64,000 nt of DNA, from contig JAHBVR010000023.1 in the NCBI GenBank assembly GCA_019637395.1, forward strand, positions 62,001 through 126,000. Direction: 5' to 3'. Positions within the stretch are counted from its first letter, which is position 1. Every line of letters starts with the position of its first letter. The translations under genes and the position numbers were made by a program. This document shows positions 61,601-64,000 of this stretch, one piece after another. The notes beneath the pieces are model-generated. The model saw nothing but the letters and a program-made list of their open reading frames with translations. It searched no databases and was not told where the DNA came from. This DNA comes from Vulcanimicrobiota bacterium. GTDB lineage: Bacteria; Vulcanimicrobiota; Xenobia; Xenobiales; JADMJV01.

Positions 61601-61801
61601 GCTATTCGGTTTCGCCCGATGCTTTTGACCGCCGCCGCGGTGGTGGTGGGCTCGGCCGTGATGCTCAAAGATCCGATTTTTAATGGATTGGCCATCAGTC
61701 TGATGGCCGGTGAGGTGGCCTCGCTATTGCTCTCGCGCACGGCCGTGCCGGTCCTCTACTATATGCTCTGGAAAGGTCGGCGCCATGCTCAAGTGGCTTA
61801 G
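58628..61801 (+). CDS. RND efflux permease, AcrB family
   Basis: A full-length 1057-residue pump: span 1 (TPLLILVSLLLGLGATII), then the porter region with MPGASAAEVEQRLTTPLEKL (core PGASAAEVEQ), the mid-membrane motif SIGILVDDAIVVVENV with the proton-relay acidic pair DD, and a second half with GFIAGAGIVVRNSIILVDF (core AGAGIVVRNSIIL). The acidic pair favours proton-driven export of organic or thiol compounds over metals, but the substrate is not certain. GTG start in a four-base overlap with the adaptor gene. Confidence 0.94.
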   Translation: MTTPGAHGVAGRLARFFLNSSLTPLLILVSLLLGLGATIILPREEEPQITVPMVDVLVSMPGASAAEVEQRLTTPLEKLVRELPGVEYVYSTSRPGGTALIVRFLVGTPSEDALVRLYSKIYAHLDQVPPGASQPLIKSHSIDDVPILALTFSSSELGAFPLRAVAAQVAEEVKKVADVSETTLLGGLRRQVRIELRPDQLAAYQLSPLSLAQSLQGENIRRLSGPTVADGQAWMVGTGQTLRDAREVQRLVVAVHQGRPVYLGEVATVLDGPEEPTSLAFQEEKASPGLRPAVTLAIAKRKGANATVVSGHVLKKIEELKGVLIPSQVQVRVTRDYGRTAAERSNELLVHMLVAVGSVTALMWLALGHRESGVVAVAIPVTLALTLATFVFYKFTLNRVTFFALIFSIGILVDDAIVVVENVVRHLRLPENRGRSPAEVVLEAVSEVGNPTILATLAVVAAILPMAFVSGLMGPYMLPIPLGASAAMLFSLLVAFTIVPWAALRLLGSVGDKGPEQHAEDRMTVLYRKMMGRLLHDTRARWAFLVAIGLLLLAAVALVPFRAVLFKMLPFDNKSELQILVDMPEGTPLENTLQALRRLSRPLAEVPEVTGFEIYAGTSAPYNFNGLVRHYFLRSGPHLGDLQVNLLPKEERGRQSHAIAKELRGKLQPLARELGAVLQVAEIPPGPPVLQTLVCEIYGPSAAGRLELAAQVKKLYNQSEGVVDVDWYVEDPQPLLDLEVDRQQAALSGLSSSTIAQTLDLAVGGLPVGLLHLENWREDVPIVLRLPIGQRGDARALLSLKLPNASGQQIPLAEVVSPRREKLGSNIYHKNMQPVVYVTGDVAGQLDSPLYSILDLRSQLARVPGLQQYFFRQPDGRGYSLKWDGEWQVTYEVFRDMGIAFAVVVVLIYALMVGWFESFTTPLVILTAIPFSMIGIMPAHWLLGAFFTATSLIGFIAGAGIVVRNSIILVDFIELRLRAGAPLDQAVIDAGAIRFRPMLLTAAAVVVGSAVMLKDPIFNGLAISLMAGEVASLLLSRTAVPVLYYMLWKGRRHAQVA

Positions 61802-63239
61802 TCTTCCCCTCCTGATGATGTGGCTCTGGTCTCCCTCCTGGGGTGAACCCTTAAGTCTGGAGCAGGCCTGTCAGCAGGCCTTGCAACAAAGCCCGGGCAT
61901 TGCGCGGCTTCAAGCACGGGTGCTGGAAATGCTGCAGAAAGTGGCCGAGGTGGAAGCCGGCGGTAATCCTCGCCTTGATCTGCAGGCCGGCTACTCCTAT
62001 ATGGCTCCCTCCCTGAGTTTCAGCGGATTCCCTCTGATCGTGAACAACAACTATCGGGCCGGGGTGATCCTGGAACAGGCGCTGGCCACCTTCGGCCGGC
62101 TTAGCTGGGGACGCCAGGCGGCCGAACTGCAGGTTCGTTCGCTGGAACAGGAACTGGTTCGCGAGCGCCAGCGCCTGGAATACCAGGTGGCGGTGGCCTA
62201 TAGCCGGCTCCAGCTGGCCCGCCAGGCCATCGAGGTTGCCGAGCTGTCCCTGCAATCCCGCCGGCGTCTACTCCAAGACCTCAATTTGCGAGAAAAGGCG
62301 GGCGCCTCGGCCAAATTTGAAGTTTTGCTGGCCGAGGTGGCTCGCGCCCAAGATCAACAACGATTGGTGCTGGCTCAACAACAGAGCCAGTTGGCCCAAA
62401 GCCAGCTCCAGGTTCTGCTGGGTTGGCCTCGGGCCCGGCCGGTAGAAACCCTTCCCCTCCCCGAGGGAGCGCAAGTTCCGCTGCCCACTCCCGAGCAGGC
62501 TCTGGAGACGGCCCTGAAACAACGGGCCGAGCTGCAGGCCATGAACTATGCGGTCCAGGCGGCCGAAGCCCGCGTCCATCTCGAAGAAAGCCAGTCTAAT
62601 CCCACGCTGGGCCTGCAGACCCGCTATGACCAGCGCAACGCCACCACTTTCCAGACCTCCAACCAGTGGTCGGTGGGCCTGGAAATGCGGTGGCCGCTCT
62701 TTGACGGGGGACTGGCCCGGGCTCGCAGCCGTCAGGCGGAGGCGGTGGTGTCTCAGCTGCGCGCGGGAAGGCGCGAGCTGGAACGCCAGATCCGGCTCGA
62801 GGTGGAAGAAGCACTGGTGCGCTGTGGCAGTGCTTTTGAGAACCTCGAGGTGGCCCGGCACAACCTGACCAGTGCCGGTGAGGCGGCCCGTTTAGGGGAG
62901 CTTCGCTTCCGGGCGGGGGTCAGCACTCATCAGGAAGTGCTGGATGCGCAGGCGCATCTGCGCGAGGCCCGGCAAAGCTTGTTTGAAGCCCAACAAAGTC
63001 TGCGGGAAGCTGACTGGCAGTTGCAACTGGCTCTGGGCCTGATGATTTTCCGCACTGCTGATTCACGCAAATCTATGCGAGAATTGCGTAGCACCCCAGG
63101 AGACGAAAGCCCCGGTCCAGTAAGGAAAATATCAGATGGTCGCGGCGGAACTGGGAATGGGCCTGCTGGTCACGCTTTTGTGGCTGGCCGGGCGGAGGCA
63201 GGGTCAAAGCCTGCGGGTCGGCTCGAAGACTTTTGCTGA
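61785..63239 (+). CDS. TolC-family outer membrane efflux protein
   Basis: A 484-residue channel protein with signal peptide MLKWLSLPLLMMWLWSPSWG. Two TolC-type repeats are seen: LSLEQACQQALQQSPGI with ATFGRLSWGRQAAELQV, and SNQWSVGLEMRWPLFDGGLARARS (core MRWPLFDGGLARA). The channel fold should end near LQLALGLMIF; the last 55 residues (such as [17 protein letters not shown]) look unlike TolC and overlap the next gene by 104 bases, so the original stop seems lost. It starts 17 bases inside the pump gene. Confidence 0.9.
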   Translation: MLKWLSLPLLMMWLWSPSWGEPLSLEQACQQALQQSPGIARLQARVLEMLQKVAEVEAGGNPRLDLQAGYSYMAPSLSFSGFPLIVNNNYRAGVILEQALATFGRLSWGRQAAELQVRSLEQELVRERQRLEYQVAVAYSRLQLARQAIEVAELSLQSRRRLLQDLNLREKAGASAKFEVLLAEVARAQDQQRLVLAQQQSQLAQSQLQVLLGWPRARPVETLPLPEGAQVPLPTPEQALETALKQRAELQAMNYAVQAAEARVHLEESQSNPTLGLQTRYDQRNATTFQTSNQWSVGLEMRWPLFDGGLARARSRQAEAVVSQLRAGRRELERQIRLEVEEALVRCGSAFENLEVARHNLTSAGEAARLGELRFRAGVSTHQEVLDAQAHLREARQSLFEAQQSLREADWQLQLALGLMIFRTADSRKSMRELRSTPGDESPGPVRKISDGRGGTGNGPAGHAFVAGRAEAGSKPAGRLEDFC

Positions 63240-63891
63240 GTCGGTGAGGCTGGGCGAGTCTCTCACGCAACGCCTGCAAATGGCCGGCCTGGAGGCGACT
63301 CATCGCCGCGGCCTGGGCGGAACGCACCTGCTCTGGGAAGCTCTGCTCAGGGGAGAAATCGATCTCTATCCCGAGTACACCGGGACCCTGGAGCGAGAAC
63401 TGCTGGACCAGGGGGAACAGCTCCCCGACCTGGGGTTGGGGGTCAGTGCTCCGCTAGGATTCAGCAATCCTTACGCCCTGGGAATCAGGCGGGAGCGAGC
63501 CCGGCAGTTGGGGTTGCGGAAAATTTCGCAACTCGTTCAGTTGCCTGAGCTGAGCCTGGGAATGGGCCACGAATTCCTTCAGCGCAAGGATGGTTGGAAT
63601 TTACTCCAACGCGGCTACGACCTGCCCCAGCGACGCATCTATACCTTCAAAAGGAACGAAGCTTTCTCTGCCTTGAAAGCCGGCCATCTCGATTTGCTCG
63701 AGGTCTTCGCTACCGACCCCGAAGTGCGCCGGCAGCGACTCCTTCTGCTCGAAGATGACCGGCGGCTCTTTCCCAGCTACCAGGCGGTCATCCTTTATCG
63801 ATTGAAGTATGACCGCCTGGTCGGTCCGGTGCTGAGCCAGTTAGAGCATTCTCTGGCGCCTTTCAGGGTTGGAGCTGCATCCCGCATTTAG
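63136..63891 (+). CDS. truncated osmoprotectant binding-protein paralogue
   Basis: A 251-residue protein close to the binding domain at 51336: [52 protein letters not shown] and [20 protein letters not shown]. The N-terminal span ([13 protein letters not shown]) lacks a lipobox. It ends about 35 residues short of the domain's last helix and has no permease part. The start lies within tolC and the end overlaps the next gene by 29 bases. It is either a soluble accessory receptor or a remnant of a second importer. Confidence 0.75.
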   Translation: MVAAELGMGLLVTLLWLAGRRQGQSLRVGSKTFAESVRLGESLTQRLQMAGLEATHRRGLGGTHLLWEALLRGEIDLYPEYTGTLERELLDQGEQLPDLGLGVSAPLGFSNPYALGIRRERARQLGLRKISQLVQLPELSLGMGHEFLQRKDGWNLLQRGYDLPQRRIYTFKRNEAFSALKAGHLDLLEVFATDPEVRRQRLLLLEDDRRLFPSYQAVILYRLKYDRLVGPVLSQLEHSLAPFRVGAASRI

Positions 63892-64000
63892 GGCACTGGC
63901 CGGGTTTGTCAGACTGGACCTCGGGATGCATCGGGCAAGTGTAGATGGCGGCGGCCTTCCTGGCAGCTCCGCCTACACGATGCGAGACGGTGCCCTTCGG
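63863..64000 (-). CDS. heavy-metal-binding-domain protein, 3' end
   Basis: The frame is open to the window end, so the 5' part is outside. The last 45 residues show [23 protein letters not shown], given here by its parts CPMHPEV and CPKCGM, a small domain found in copper ATPases and metal-efflux adaptors. Here it stands at the C-terminus just before the stop. The stop at 63863 lies inside the end of the binding-protein gene. Confidence 0.8.
   Translation of the reverse strand, partial: PKGTVSHRVGGAARKAAAIYTCPMHPEVQSDKPGQCPKCGMQLQP

Overview
The window is GC-rich, gene-dense bacterial chromosome with almost no gap above 200 bases. An RND pump with a TolC-type outer-membrane channel implies a diderm cell. 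PilT, a GGDEF enzyme and an HD-GYP protein imply twitching motility and c-di-GMP signalling. No rRNA, phage, insertion sequence or CRISPR array is visible. I cannot assign a lineage from sequence alone; an uncultured lineage near Armatimonadota or Eremiobacterota is only a guess.

Layout. 1-5.0 kb: housekeeping run on + (M16 peptidase fragment, cmk, PDZ/radical-SAM DUF512 protein, der, plsY). 5.0-5.6 kb: a VapBC locus whose toxin gene has decayed by three single-base shifts. 5.6-11.7 kb: pilT, an unknown gene, gatCA, an FHA-GGDEF cyclase, an M14 carboxypeptidase and a CBS protein. 11.7-13.8 kb: two tandem RlaP-like nucleotidyltransferases and a yeast-type cytosine deaminase. 13.9-17.9 kb (-): ATP-grasp protein, two small conserved proteins, rnc, fabF. 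18.0-20.7 kb: secreted proteins, an EEP-family phosphoesterase and tRNA-Leu. 20.8-30.5 kb (-): a tightly packed run from a radical-SAM/SPASM protein through a zinc ribbon, HD-GYP protein, DHH phosphoesterase, mtaB, accD, accA and pyk to an ftsB-like gene. 31.1-33.9 kb (-): promoter, tRNA-Gly, tRNA-Thr, secE, nusG, rplK, rplA, tRNA-Ala, terminator.

34-39.4 kb holds a small secreted protein, a CinA-like protein, a malate/lactate dehydrogenase, an FprA-type ferredoxin reductase, an acyl-CoA synthetase and an unlisted 49-residue metallothionein. 39.4-44.5 kb is the strangest part: a 585-residue unknown protein, a large protein of curlin-like 21-residue repeats behind a methionine-rich tract, and a divergent zinc-ribbon protein with nested palindromes between them. 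44.5-49.7 kb holds a hydrolase, a CBS-GAF histidine kinase, a RibA-RibD reductase fusion, a LuxR-type response regulator and two small proteins.

49.8-64 kb looks like a stress and transport region. A methyltransferase, an OpuA-like ATPase and a fused osmoprotectant binding-protein/permease form one unit. A CoA-disulfide reductase-rhodanese and a frameshifted ccoG lie downstream of an ArsR-family regulator that has four cysteines. A divergent lipoprotein adaptor-RND pump-TolC operon follows, then a truncated paralogous osmoprotectant binding protein and the end of a heavy-metal-binding-domain gene. AT-rich half-sites of one type sit in front of both ccoG and the pump operon, which suggests one ArsR-controlled thiol, sulfur or metal stress regulon.
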